Assembly (NCBI GenBank): GCA_003242115.1
Contig: QBMP01000033.1
Coordinates: 5,815-17,861, forward strand
Direction: 5' to 3'
Source of the DNA: Phormidesmis priestleyi
GTDB taxonomy: Bacteria > Cyanobacteriota > Cyanobacteriia > Phormidesmidales > Phormidesmidaceae
Length of the DNA: 12,047 nt
Shown: positions 1 to 6,172 of the stretch, one piece after another
Layout: each line of letters opens with the position of its first letter
Position numbering within the stretch: position 1 is the first letter of the stretch
The notes under the pieces: generated by a model
What the model was told of the DNA's origin: nothing
Databases searched by the model: none
The model's input: the letters and a program-made list of their open reading frames with translations, nothing else
Made by a program: the position numbers and the translations under genes

Positions 1-1
1 G

Positions 2-139
2 GCTAGCCTGTTAATTGGGCTACCCGTAGATTTGTTTAGAGGGCTTTTGACAATGGCTGGGTGGGGGGCTGTTGCCTTTGTTCTTAACCGCAGACTCTGG
101 CACGCAGGTCTCAAACACTACTCTGGCATGGGCGCATAA
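2..139 (+). CDS. ABC-2 type transporter permease, C-terminal end (partial)
   Basis: A reading frame enters from the left edge and ends at TAA 137-139, giving 45 visible residues. They form one hydrophobic segment (GLLTMAGWGAVAFVLNRRLW) followed by a short basic tail ending HYSGMGA. A last membrane helix followed by 'LWxxGLKxYSxxGA' is typical of the extreme C-terminus of ABC-2 type permeases. The complete permease at 1721 belongs to the same broad class and lies on the same strand, so the two are plausible halves of one heteromeric exporter. No ATP-binding subunit is visible. The identification rests on a short tail and the context, so it is moderate; another polytopic membrane protein is possible. 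Confidence 0.6.
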   Translation, partial: ASLLIGLPVDLFRGLLTMAGWGAVAFVLNRRLWHAGLKHYSGMGA

Positions 140-141
140 CC

Positions 142-173
142 ATATTATGCATAAACCTATGCGTAATATTTTC
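142..173 (+). terminator. AT-rich intrinsic terminator after the permease
   Basis: A 12 bp inverted repeat (142-153 with 158-169) has one position that pairs only as G-U in RNA and a 4 nt loop. It runs directly into TTTTC and starts three bases after the permease stop codon. The stem is AT-rich, so termination may be weak. Confidence 0.5.
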
Positions 174-388
174 ACAAAAGTATCAACAAACTCTCAAATG
201 GGTCAATTTTGTCAGAAGATTGTTTTTGCAATGCTTTGGCTTCAAGTTCGTCGATTTCAGTCAATACAAGAATCATTGGTTTTTAACACAACCGTGATCA
301 TACGAACAAGATTAAGCTATTTAGCTGATGTACGTCCTAAGTAATGTTTACTATGTTGGCTGAGACAAAGAAGCACATAGTGACAAAT

Positions 389-410
389 ACTTACGTACGT
401 ATCCGTAAGT
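389..410. promoter_or_regulatory. Inverted repeat upstream of the sigma factor gene, possible operator
   Basis: ACTTACG (389-395) and CGTAAGT (404-410) are perfectly complementary around the loop TACGTATC. It sits about 20 bp upstream of a TTGACA hexamer (429-434). A role as operator or mRNA hairpin is inference only. Confidence 0.25.
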
Positions 411-439
411 GCCGACATACCGTGATATTTGACACACTT

Positions 440-463
440 TTCTTTGCAGCGTTCTTTGCAGCG
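440..463. repeat. 12 bp perfect tandem duplication
   Basis: TTCTTTGCAGCG occurs twice head to tail, just downstream of the TTGACA at 429-434 in the leader of the sigma gene. It would fall in the spacer/-10 region of a promoter using that hexamer. Confidence 0.85.
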
Positions 464-526
464 TCGTGTTTTTGTAGCCCCTTCTACACAGAGTGAGTCC
501 AATTCAGGATTGAGATTTCAAACCCA

Positions 527-1468
527 ATGAGTAGTTTGATCCCATTAAAGCAGCCTGTTCCCTTTGGCAAGGTACCTTTGCAGGATCTACCCCCTTCTAC
601 TAAGGCCGCTTCCCACAGCAGACGCTCTGCTGACAGACGCTCTGCCGATAGAAAATCATTCGCTCACCCATTCCCCTTAAGTCCATCTGCCAATTCAATC
701 GCAAATTCAGGTGCTGATGTCAGTGACGCATCTGACGCATCTATAGCCAATAAGGTGCCTGAAGTCAGTAAGGTGCCTGAAGAGAAGGGACGCTCGTTAG
801 CCGTGCTGCCGCCAAGCAGGGCAGTAAATTCGTCCGCTAATTCGGCCATAAATCCAGCTGTCAGGCTGCCACTGAGCAAGCTATCCAACCAAGATCTGGT
901 CTGCCGCTGCCAAGTGACTTCTAGCCCCAGAGATCGGGCCGCCTTTGCCGAACTAATTACCCGCTACCAGCGCTATGTCGATAAGCTGCTGTACCACCTA
1001 GCCTCCGACTGGCCTGATCGCGCTGATCTGGCCCAAGAAGTTTGGATTCGCGTTTACCGGAGCGTCCATCGCCTCAACGAACCGACCAAATTTAAAGGCT
1101 GGCTAGGCAGAATCACCACCAATCTTTTTTATGACGAGCTGCGCAAACGTAAACGCTTTAAAGGATTTGTTTCGCTAGATGCGCCGCGCTACTCTAGCGA
1201 TAGTCAGTACGATTGGGAGCTGCCTTCTATCGAGCCGACTCCTGCTGACACCATGATGACTCAAGAGTTTCATGATCATCTTAAGCAAGCTATGGCAGAA
1301 CTGCCGGAGGTTTTTCAAAAGACCATTGCGATGCGTGAGCTACAGGGACTTTCTTACGAAGAAATTGCCATTACCACAGGCGTATCTTTAGGAACGGTAA
1401 AGTCTCGGATTGCTCGCGCTAGAGCGCGCCTACAGGAAAAGCTTGAAATTTATCTCAATGCAGGATAA
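527..1468 (+). CDS. sigG: ECF-type RNA polymerase sigma factor, SigG-like
   Basis: This is a 313-residue sigma-70 family protein that would direct RNA polymerase to a stress or envelope regulon. Region 2 spans about residues 138-210, with the DLAQEVWIRVYRS helix and FKGWLGRITTNLFYDELRKRKR. Region 4 spans about 250-308, with the helix-turn-helix LSYEEIAITTGVSLGTVKSR. Regions 1 and 3 are absent, as in ECF factors. Residues 1-118 are low-complexity, rich in Ser, Ala and Pro, and contain duplicated blocks (RRSADRRSAD, SDASDAS, KVPEVSKVPEE). The ATG at 527 has no good Shine-Dalgarno; GTG codons at residues 77, 83 and 93 are alternatives, with no ATG again until residue 243. The in-frame unit lengths of the duplications favour a translated head. 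ECF genes are often followed by an anti-sigma gene, but here the next gene is a permease. The family call is strong; the SigG subgroup is less certain. Confidence 0.85.
   Translation: MSSLIPLKQPVPFGKVPLQDLPPSTKAASHSRRSADRRSADRKSFAHPFPLSPSANSIANSGADVSDASDASIANKVPEVSKVPEEKGRSLAVLPPSRAVNSSANSAINPAVRLPLSKLSNQDLVCRCQVTSSPRDRAAFAELITRYQRYVDKLLYHLASDWPDRADLAQEVWIRVYRSVHRLNEPTKFKGWLGRITTNLFYDELRKRKRFKGFVSLDAPRYSSDSQYDWELPSIEPTPADTMMTQEFHDHLKQAMAELPEVFQKTIAMRELQGLSYEEIAITTGVSLGTVKSRIARARARLQEKLEIYLNAG
619..782. repeat. Cluster of three in-frame tandem duplications in the sigma factor head
   Basis: Three separate short duplications occur: a 15 bp unit (619-633 and 634-648, CAGACGCTCTGCTGA with one change), a 9 bp unit GACGCATCT (725-742, perfect), and an 18 bp period (751-764 repeated at 769-782). 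All unit lengths are multiples of three, so the frame is kept. Confidence 0.85.
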
Positions 1469-1508
1469 CGGCTGTTGAATGTCAGTCCTTTCTGCCAAAA
1501 AACGCGCT

Positions 1509-1533
1509 TCTGTTGAAATTCTGTTGAAATTCT
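1509..1533. repeat. 11 bp perfect tandem duplication
   Basis: TCTGTTGAAAT is repeated twice with a third partial copy (TCT), in the 252 bp gap between the sigma gene and the second permease. The unit length is not a multiple of three, as befits non-coding DNA. Confidence 0.85.
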
Positions 1534-1555
1534 TTGATCCGACTGCTCAGCTTTA

Positions 1556-1586
1556 TTTACATTGACATGATTGCTTTTTGTATGAT
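1556..1586 (+). promoter_or_regulatory. Candidate promoter for the second permease
   Basis: TTTACA (1556-1561) and TATGAT (1581-1586) each match five of six consensus bases, with a 19 bp spacer. An overlapping TTGACA at 1562-1567 is only 13 bp from the same -10 and fits less well. This would leave a leader of roughly 125 nt before the GTG start. Confidence 0.3.
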
Positions 1587-1720
1587 TTAGTCTGGTGCGC
1601 ATCAGCTATTTCTAGTGCTAAACGGATAATCAGATATCTATTAGCCATCTGTATTATTCTAGGAGAGGCAAGCTGACTCAGCGAGTTTGCAAAAAAGATT
1701 GTAACGGAGAATGAAAAAGG

Positions 1721-2506
1721 GTGATCAGGCGGTACCTGCGCGTGCTGCGGTTGTTTTGGCTAGTGTCGTTCGCTGCCGAGTTAGAGTACCGCGTTAACTT
1801 TATCGTAGCGGTCATTACCAGTTTAGGCGGGCTCGTTGGTAGCCTGTTTGGACTGTTTTTGTTTTACCGTAACGACTACAGCTTTCAGGGCTGGTCTTGG
1901 GAAGAAGCCTTAGTTGTACTAGGCATTTTCACAATTTTGCAGGGCATTTCGGCTACTTTTTTAGTGCCAAATCTAAACAAAATTGTGAGTTATGTTCAAG
2001 AAGGCACCTTAGATTTTGTTCTGCTTAAACCAATTAGCTCACAGTTTTGGCTTTCGACTCACACGATTTCACTCTGGGGACTGCCTGATGTGCTTTTTGG
2101 GATGATCATAGTTGGTTATGCTGGCGCTCAGCTTGGGCTTGCGCCTTCGGCTTATTTAGCCATGCTGCCGCCGTTAGCACTAGGGGTGGTTAGCCTCTAT
2201 AGTCTGTGGTTTATTTTGGGTGCGACTAGCATTTGGTTTGTCAAAATTTATAATGTGACTGAGGTGCTGCGATCGCTCCTTGAAGCCGGTCGTTTTCCCA
2301 TTGAGGGTTATCCTGCCGCTTACCGGGTCTTTTTCACCTTCATTATTCCGGTAGCTTTCCTCACCACCGTCCCAGCTCAAACCATGCTGAATCGCAGCGA
2401 TCCAGCATGGCTAGTGAGCGCTGCGATTTTAGCCGCAGTGCTGTTTCAGGTTTCCCGATGGTTTTGGCAATTTGCCCTACGGTTTTACACCAGCGCTTCG
2501 AGCTGA
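1721..2506 (+). CDS. ABC-2 type transporter permease
   Basis: This 261-residue integral membrane protein resembles the bacterial ABC-2 permeases of COG3694 type, which pair with a second permease and an ATPase to export a substrate that cannot be named from sequence. It has a short basic N-terminus (IRRYLRVLRLFW), a helix at about 26-48, the 'YVQEGTLDFVLLKPIS' loop that is highly characteristic of this family at about 90-105, and further helices at about 116-135, 143-172, 203-220 and 230-250. The GTG at 1721 is the first possible start after an in-frame stop at 1712-1714, and a GGAG at 1706-1709 lies 11 nt upstream. A 28-codon ORF starting ATG at 1711 overlaps out of frame and is probably meaningless. 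The partial permease at the left edge is the likely partner. Confidence 0.85.
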   Translation: MIRRYLRVLRLFWLVSFAAELEYRVNFIVAVITSLGGLVGSLFGLFLFYRNDYSFQGWSWEEALVVLGIFTILQGISATFLVPNLNKIVSYVQEGTLDFVLLKPISSQFWLSTHTISLWGLPDVLFGMIIVGYAGAQLGLAPSAYLAMLPPLALGVVSLYSLWFILGATSIWFVKIYNVTEVLRSLLEAGRFPIEGYPAAYRVFFTFIIPVAFLTTVPAQTMLNRSDPAWLVSAAILAAVLFQVSRWFWQFALRFYTSASS

Positions 2507-2560
2507 AGGGCCGTAGTTTTTAGGAACTTTAGGCTATGGAACCTTCAGCAGATCAGCTAG

Positions 2561-3022
2561 CTATTGAGCTTTGCGATGAGACACCTCAATGACGGTGTGC
2601 ACGTTTCCTCTGGGCAAAAAATCGCCTTTTATCGTCACCGATAGCGGATCGCAGGCCGCGACAAAATCATCCATGATCAGGTTGATAGATTCTTCGTGGG
2701 AGATATTGCGATCGCGATAGCTGTTGATATACAGCTTAATGGCTTTTAGCTCGACGACTCTTTTGTCGGGTACGTAGTTGATATAGATTGTGGCAAAGTC
2801 TGGATAGCCAGAAAAAGGGCACTTGCAGGTAAATTCGGGCAGGGTGATGCTGATGTTATATTCCCGTCCTGGGCGCGGATTTGGGAAGGTGATCAGCTTG
2901 CCTTCGGCGATCTCTCTTTCTCCATATAGCGTTGGCTGAGCGGTTGCAGTCAACGCTGTGTCTGCTGTGTCTGCTGTGTCTAAAGGGGCTGTGTCCAAAG
3001 AAGCCGTGTCTTGAATACTCAT
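2561..3022 (-). CDS. queF: NADPH-dependent 7-cyano-7-deazaguanine reductase (preQ0 reductase)
   Basis: QueF reduces the nitrile of preQ0 to the aminomethyl group of preQ1, the step before insertion into tRNA on the way to queuosine; it is a cytoplasmic T-fold enzyme. The 153-residue length fits the short, single-domain QueF class. The catalytic cysteine is Cys68 in FTCKCPFSGYPDFATIYI and the catalytic Asp is Asp75, the same seven-residue spacing as Cys55/Asp62 of Bacillus subtilis QueF. The QueF motif ELKAIKLY is at 91-98, followed by NISHEE with His109/Glu110. The first ~30 residues are an unusual Asp/Thr/Ala-rich head (DTAPLDTADTADTA) coded partly by a triplicated 9 bp unit. The ATG at 3022 has only a weak AGGA upstream. 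The SDR gene ends 85 bp upstream on the same strand, so co-transcription is likely. Confidence 0.93.
   Translation of the reverse strand: MSIQDTASLDTAPLDTADTADTALTATAQPTLYGEREIAEGKLITFPNPRPGREYNISITLPEFTCKCPFSGYPDFATIYINYVPDKRVVELKAIKLYINSYRDRNISHEESINLIMDDFVAACDPLSVTIKGDFLPRGNVHTVIEVSHRKAQ
2955..2981. repeat. 9 bp perfect tandem triplication in the queF head
   Basis: GCTGTGTCT occurs three times in a row, followed by degenerate copies (GCTGTGTCC, GCCGTGTC) up to about 3009. On the coding strand it gives the repeated Asp-Thr-Ala head of QueF. Confidence 0.85.
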
Positions 3023-3107
3023 ATCGCTAGAACAATCCTAAAAGCGCAAAGCTTTAGCCTAGCGATAAAGCGATCAAGTGTGAAGGCAAAATCATCTGTG
3101 ATAAAGC

Positions 3108-3896
3108 TCAAGCTTTCCTCAACCTCATAGGTTTTGGTGCGCTCAGCTTCAAGACGGTTTCTAGTAACCAAGGCGATAGGCGATCGCACCAAACGGCCAA
3201 GTGAGACTGCCAGCCCACTAACACCTCTGGCGTATCTCGGCTCAGCCCTCGCAAACAAGCACGAGCCACGTCTTGAGCGCTCATCGGAATCACGCCGCGA
3301 AACTTCTGCAAATCTTTAGCCATATCGGTATCGGTAAGCGTCGGCAACAGGGTCATCACCTTGACATTGTGAGGCGCTAGCTCCATCCGCAACGCGCGGG
3401 TGAATCCAACAATCGCAAACTTTGTGGCGCAGTAAGTCGCCATTGTCGGGGCGGCTACTTTGCCCATCAGGCTAGAAACATTGACAATTGTGCCGCTGCG
3501 CTTTGCCGTCATCCGTCTCGCAATCAGGCTAGTGACGGTATACATGCCCATCAAATTTGTCGATAGCTCTTGCTGCACGTTAAAAGCGCGTGACTTTAAA
3601 AAAGTCGCCTGATGGGCAATCCCGGCGCAGTTAATTAGCAAGTCGATATCGCCATAGTCGCGCCACGCTTGGGCAATGGTGGCACTGATGTGCGATCGCA
3701 CCGTCAGATCCATCGCCAAAGGAATCGCTTCTACGCCCATTTGCCGAATATCAGCCGCTACCTCCTCTAGCAAAGGCAAATTGCGGGCCACTAAAATCAA
3801 TCGAGCAATGCCTTGACGAGCGAGTTCGTAAGCGATCGCCCGCCCAATTCCTCGGGATGCACCGGTTATTAGCGCAACCTTTCCTTGAATATTCAT
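3108..3896 (-). CDS. SDR-family NAD(P)-dependent oxidoreductase
   Basis: This is a 262-residue classical short-chain dehydrogenase/reductase with a Rossmann fold. The cofactor motif TGASRGIG is at 11-18, NCAG (a variant of NNAG) at 89-92, the active-site Asn at 114 and Ser142, and the YCATK motif supplies Tyr155 and Lys159 with normal spacing. The 'ARN' at 37-39, after the second strand, suggests NADP(H) preference. The substrate cannot be deduced. The C-terminal ~35 residues are basic and hydrophobic and could touch the membrane. The ATG at 3896 has an AGAGG about 10 nt upstream on the coding strand. It is the first gene of a probable two-gene unit with queF, but I see no pathway link between them. 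Confidence 0.9.
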   Translation of the reverse strand: MNIQGKVALITGASRGIGRAIAYELARQGIARLILVARNLPLLEEVAADIRQMGVEAIPLAMDLTVRSHISATIAQAWRDYGDIDLLINCAGIAHQATFLKSRAFNVQQELSTNLMGMYTVTSLIARRMTAKRSGTIVNVSSLMGKVAAPTMATYCATKFAIVGFTRALRMELAPHNVKVMTLLPTLTDTDMAKDLQKFRGVIPMSAQDVARACLRGLSRDTPEVLVGWQSHLAVWCDRLSPWLLETVLKLSAPKPMRLRKA

Positions 3897-3941
3897 CTTT
3901 CAAAAGCCTCTGAAGAGATTAAACTGCCATGCGGCAGCCCG

Positions 3942-3971
3942 GAACAACGCACCGTAGAACAACGCACTGTT
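3942..3971. repeat. 15 bp imperfect tandem duplication upstream of the SDR gene
   Basis: GAACAACGCACCGTA is followed directly by GAACAACGCACTGTT. It lies about 46 bp upstream of the SDR start, where its leader or promoter is expected. Confidence 0.75.
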
Positions 3972-4091
3972 AAGAACGTTACTGAAAACGAGTGCGTCAA
4001 AATGTTTCTTGATCGAAATAAATTTTGCGGGTAAATTCTGTGGATAATTTTTGCGGGCTCAACGCTGGGCATAGCGGAGCCTTGATGTCAG

Positions 4092-4289
4092 CTAGAACTG
4101 ATTTGCGTGCTTACCAGAATCGCTAGACGGCCCTAGCAAAACCCGAGCTGTAAACAGGCAAAGCTTTAGCGAAATAGCCACAGCAACCTTCATGAGCAGG
4201 TGCTGTAAATAAGACAGGCAGCTAACCAATCCCATCTGGAAAGAACTGTGAAGGGGGCGGAGTAATCGATCAATGGGGAAGAAATTCAT
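4092..4289 (-). CDS. Small hypothetical membrane-associated protein
   Basis: I do not recognise this 65-residue ORF. In its favour is a perfect AGGAGG Shine-Dalgarno (minus strand, 4305-4300) ending 10 nt before the ATG, by far the strongest ribosome site in the window. The protein has a basic N-terminus (MNFFPIDRLLRPLHSS), one long hydrophobic stretch at about 19-53 with Cys24, Cys44 and a central Lys, and a polar tail. This fits a single-pass small membrane protein. It lies alone, about 200 bp downstream of the divergent end of a large gap and 195 bp before the SDR start on the same strand. It could be a chance ORF, since no homology can be asserted. Confidence 0.4.
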   Translation of the reverse strand: MNFFPIDRLLRPLHSSFQMGLVSCLSYLQHLLMKVAVAISLKLCLFTARVLLGPSSDSGKHANQF

Positions 4290-4341
4290 CGTGAGTAGAC
4301 CTCCTGAATGTCGATAAAAATGCCACCTAGTAACAAGCAGC

Positions 4342-4359
4342 GACTAACTTAAGCTAGTC
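4342..4359. promoter_or_regulatory. 18 bp palindrome, possible operator
   Basis: GACTAACTTAAGCTAGTC is self-complementary except for one symmetric pair (A4347/C4354). On the minus strand a TTGACT hexamer directly adjoins it, about 70 bp before the start of the small ORF. A role as protein-binding dyad is inference. Confidence 0.3.
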
Positions 4360-4420
4360 AGTCAAATCAGTTTTTTAATGAAAGCTCGGCTCAAAAAATC
4401 CGAACAAGCACACGCTAACA

Positions 4421-4449
4421 GCGGGATCAATAATCCGCAACATTTTTTT
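4421..4449 (+). terminator. Terminator-like hairpin with U-tract and no obvious gene before it
   Basis: GCGGGAT (4421-4427) pairs with ATCCGC (4433-4438) with one bulged G and a 5 nt loop, then AACA and seven T. It points along the + strand, but no + strand gene lies between 2506 and this point. Confidence 0.3.
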
Positions 4450-4521
4450 ATAAACGACCTTTTCCGTTACGCTTCGCAACACTTTATTTAATTTCTTAAT
4501 TGTTTCCTCTGGGAGAGGCTG

Positions 4522-4650
4522 ATGCTTCCGTTGCCTATCAACACTGCCTTCTTGAACTTTTCGTCAATCTGCTTTATGAGAGTGTCCGTAATACCCTCAC
4601 GCCATCATCTCGCTATGCCTTCTATAGTCAAAGCGAACTTAACCCAGTAA
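4522..4650 (+). CDS. Possible 42-residue leader peptide upstream of the hydroxylase
   Basis: ATG at 4522 is preceded by GGGAGAGG (4511-4518), with GGAG six bases from the start codon, a good ribosome site. The 42-codon ORF ends at TAA 4648-4650, only 36 bp before and in the same frame as the TTG start proposed for the hydroxylase. The product (MLPLPINTAFLNFSSICFMR...) matches nothing I know. It could be a leader ORF, the remains of a longer N-terminus cut off by a stop, or chance. Confidence 0.22.
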   Translation: MLPLPINTAFLNFSSICFMRVSVIPSRHHLAMPSIVKANLTQ

Positions 4651-4686
4651 ACTTCAGGGAATAAATCTGCACTATTTATACCGTCC

Positions 4687-5571
4687 TTGACCTTTTCTTT
4701 ACTGTTAGAGAACCCCTCGCTACAGGAACTGTGCCGACACAGTGTGATATTTTTCATCGTGACCGTAGCAGGCTATGTCGCTGCGGCTAGCAGTCTCTAT
4801 TGGCTGCTCTATTTACGACGCGGATCACGCTTTTCTGCTGGCTCAACTTCTGGCCTAAAACCTGGCTTCACTACCCTCACTCAAATCTGGGCAGCGATTC
4901 GCAGCGATGTGATTTTATCGGTGATGTCGTCGGGCATTTTCTCCGTCTGTGCAGCGCTGATGATGATGGCTTATAAGCTTGGCTACACCCGCCTCTATCA
5001 GCAGCCCGATCAGCATGGACTCTGGTATCTGGGCTTCAGCCTAGTGCTGGTAATAGTTTTGCAAGATACCTATTTCTACTTCACCCATCGCCTGTCTCAT
5101 CACCCTCGCTGCTACAAATGGCTGCACCAAGGCCATCACCAGTCCAAAAATCCGACGCCCTGGACGGCTTTTGCCTTCGATCCGGCGGAAGCGATGTTAC
5201 AAGCTATTTATTTAATGGGTGCGGTACTGCTGATTCCTATGCATGTTTCAGTGCTGGTGGCGGTGGTGATGGTAATGACCACGGGCGCACTGATTCATCA
5301 CTTTGGCGTCAGACTTTTTGAAGATTCGGCGGTGGGCGCTTGGCTGGGCAGTTGGCTGGTAGGCTGCACGCATCACTGGCTGCATCACCGCAAGTACACG
5401 GTGCACTACAGCCTGTATTTCACCTTTTGGGATCGGGTGATGGGGACGCAATACGACGGGTATGAAGCAGTGCTGAGTCCGACTGTAAGCGCGGCGTCGG
5501 TGGGCGCGATCGCACCTGAAGCAGCGATCGCTGGCTTAAAAAACCGAGGCGCTACTTGCTCCAAGCGATAA
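4687..5571 (+). CDS. Fatty acid hydroxylase / sterol desaturase superfamily membrane enzyme
   Basis: This integral membrane di-iron oxidoreductase probably hydroxylates or desaturates a lipid, sterol-like or carotenoid substrate that cannot be named. The eight-histidine pattern is present: HRLSHH (134-139), HQGHH (147-151), a further HH at 204-205, and HHWLHH (229-234). These are followed by the family-typical YSLYFTFWDRVMGTQYDG (241-258). Hydrophobic helices lie at about 18-42, 75-95, 113-130, 170-186 and 187-203. Residues 262-294 form an Ala-rich tail outside the conserved domain. The start is uncertain: the TTG at 4687 is the first start-type codon after an in-frame stop at 4648-4650 and has no good Shine-Dalgarno, and GTG at 4744 is an alternative that would shorten the cytoplasmic head. 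It stands alone between intergenic regions. Confidence 0.88.
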   Translation: MTFSLLLENPSLQELCRHSVIFFIVTVAGYVAAASSLYWLLYLRRGSRFSAGSTSGLKPGFTTLTQIWAAIRSDVILSVMSSGIFSVCAALMMMAYKLGYTRLYQQPDQHGLWYLGFSLVLVIVLQDTYFYFTHRLSHHPRCYKWLHQGHHQSKNPTPWTAFAFDPAEAMLQAIYLMGAVLLIPMHVSVLVAVVMVMTTGALIHHFGVRLFEDSAVGAWLGSWLVGCTHHWLHHRKYTVHYSLYFTFWDRVMGTQYDGYEAVLSPTVSAASVGAIAPEAAIAGLKNRGATCSKR

Positions 5572-5610
5572 AATATAGCCAACGAAGGTAAGCTTTTTGA
5601 TCGAGAATCC

Positions 5611-6165
5611 ATGATTGCCGTCCCGCATTATATAAGTCCCGAAGAGTATCTTGGCATTGAGCGCCGTAGCCCAATTCGCCACGAATACCGACATGGATTA
5701 GTCTATGCAATGGCAGGCGGAACCGATAATCATGACCGCATCGCGTTTAACTTGCTCAGACTAATTGACACCCACTTTGGAGACTCGCCTGACTGTCGAT
5801 TTTATTCTGGAAACGTCAAGGTCAACTATAAAGATGACTTTTACTACTATCCTGATGCGTTTGTTACTTGTGAGGCGCGCGATCGCGCGGAGCGTTACAT
5901 CAAGCGATACCCTAAATTGGTCGCTGAAGTGCTTTCTTCAAGTACGGAAGCTTTTGATGCTGGCGACAAGTTAAATGACTATCAACAGATTGACTCGCTA
6001 GAAGAGTATGTTTTGATTTCACAGCAGGATCAAAAAGTACAATGCCACCGTCGCATTTCTGAAGATGCTTGGGAAACCACAATCTATAGGGCAGGCGATC
6101 GCGTCGTGCTTGAAAGCATTGGCTTAGCGTTCGCGATCGCAGCGCTTTATCGCGGCCTCGACTAG
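5611..6165 (+). CDS. Uma2-family (DUF820) putative endonuclease
   Basis: This 184-residue protein belongs to the Uma2/DUF820 family, PD-(D/E)XK-like nuclease-fold proteins that occur in dozens of copies in cyanobacteria and whose biological role is unknown. It shows the family start (ISPEEYL, then HEYRHGLVYAMAGGT at 24-38), the HDRIAFNLLRLI helix, and the putative catalytic set: Asp82 in YYYPDAFVTC, Glu106 in LVAEVLSSST, and Lys120 in FDAGDKLNDY. It ends with the usual strand 'VVLESIGLAFAIAALY'. The start ATG at 5611 agrees with the family length. It follows the hydroxylase by 39 bp on the same strand and ends seven bases from the stop of the convergent mtnP. Confidence 0.9.
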   Translation: MIAVPHYISPEEYLGIERRSPIRHEYRHGLVYAMAGGTDNHDRIAFNLLRLIDTHFGDSPDCRFYSGNVKVNYKDDFYYYPDAFVTCEARDRAERYIKRYPKLVAEVLSSSTEAFDAGDKLNDYQQIDSLEEYVLISQQDQKVQCHRRISEDAWETTIYRAGDRVVLESIGLAFAIAALYRGLD

Positions 6166-6172
6166 CGTTCTC

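Larger units (their letters stand above)
140..526. other. Gene-free leader between the permease end and the sigma factor gene
   Basis: No convincing gene is seen on either strand. The stretch holds the terminator hairpin at 142-173, a 7 bp inverted repeat at 389-410 (ACTTACG, 8 nt loop TACGTATC, CGTAAGT), a TTGACA hexamer at 429-434 without a clear -10 partner, and a perfect 12 bp tandem duplication at 440-463. The promoter of the sigma gene most likely lies in its right half. Confidence 0.5.
4290..4686. other. Sparse intergenic region upstream of the hydroxylase gene
   Basis: About 400 bp between the small - strand ORF and the hydroxylase. It holds the ORF's Shine-Dalgarno, an 18 bp near-perfect palindrome at 4342-4359, a terminator-like hairpin at 4421-4449, and a possible 42-codon leader ORF at 4522-4650. 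No tRNA or known riboswitch was recognised. Confidence 0.5.

Noticed and set aside
72..344. 90-codon + strand ORF near the left edge
   Set aside because: It overlaps the permease end out of frame, runs through the terminator hairpin, and has no domain-like pattern or ribosome site.
317..502. 61-codon - strand ORF with a Cys/Lys-rich repeat (RRCKERCKEKC)
   Set aside because: The repeat is simply the 12 bp tandem duplication read on the other strand; the start is TTG with no ribosome site.
1479..1565. 28-codon + strand ORF behind the sigma gene, considered as a remnant anti-sigma factor
   Set aside because: Too short, includes the 11 bp duplication, and shows no zinc-finger or anti-sigma pattern.
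1562..1586. TTGACA plus TATGAT as a consensus promoter
   Set aside because: The spacer is only 13 bp; the overlapping TTTACA with 19 bp is reported instead as a weak candidate.
1711..1797. 28-codon ORF overlapping the start of the second permease, considered as a leader peptide
   Set aside because: Its GGAG is only about one base from its ATG, which is too close, and the permease GTG explains the ribosome site better.
3019..3258. 79-codon - strand ORF bridging the SDR end and the queF start
   Set aside because: Out of frame with both genes and without family features; the SDR has a normal length and C-terminus, so no frameshift needs to be invoked.
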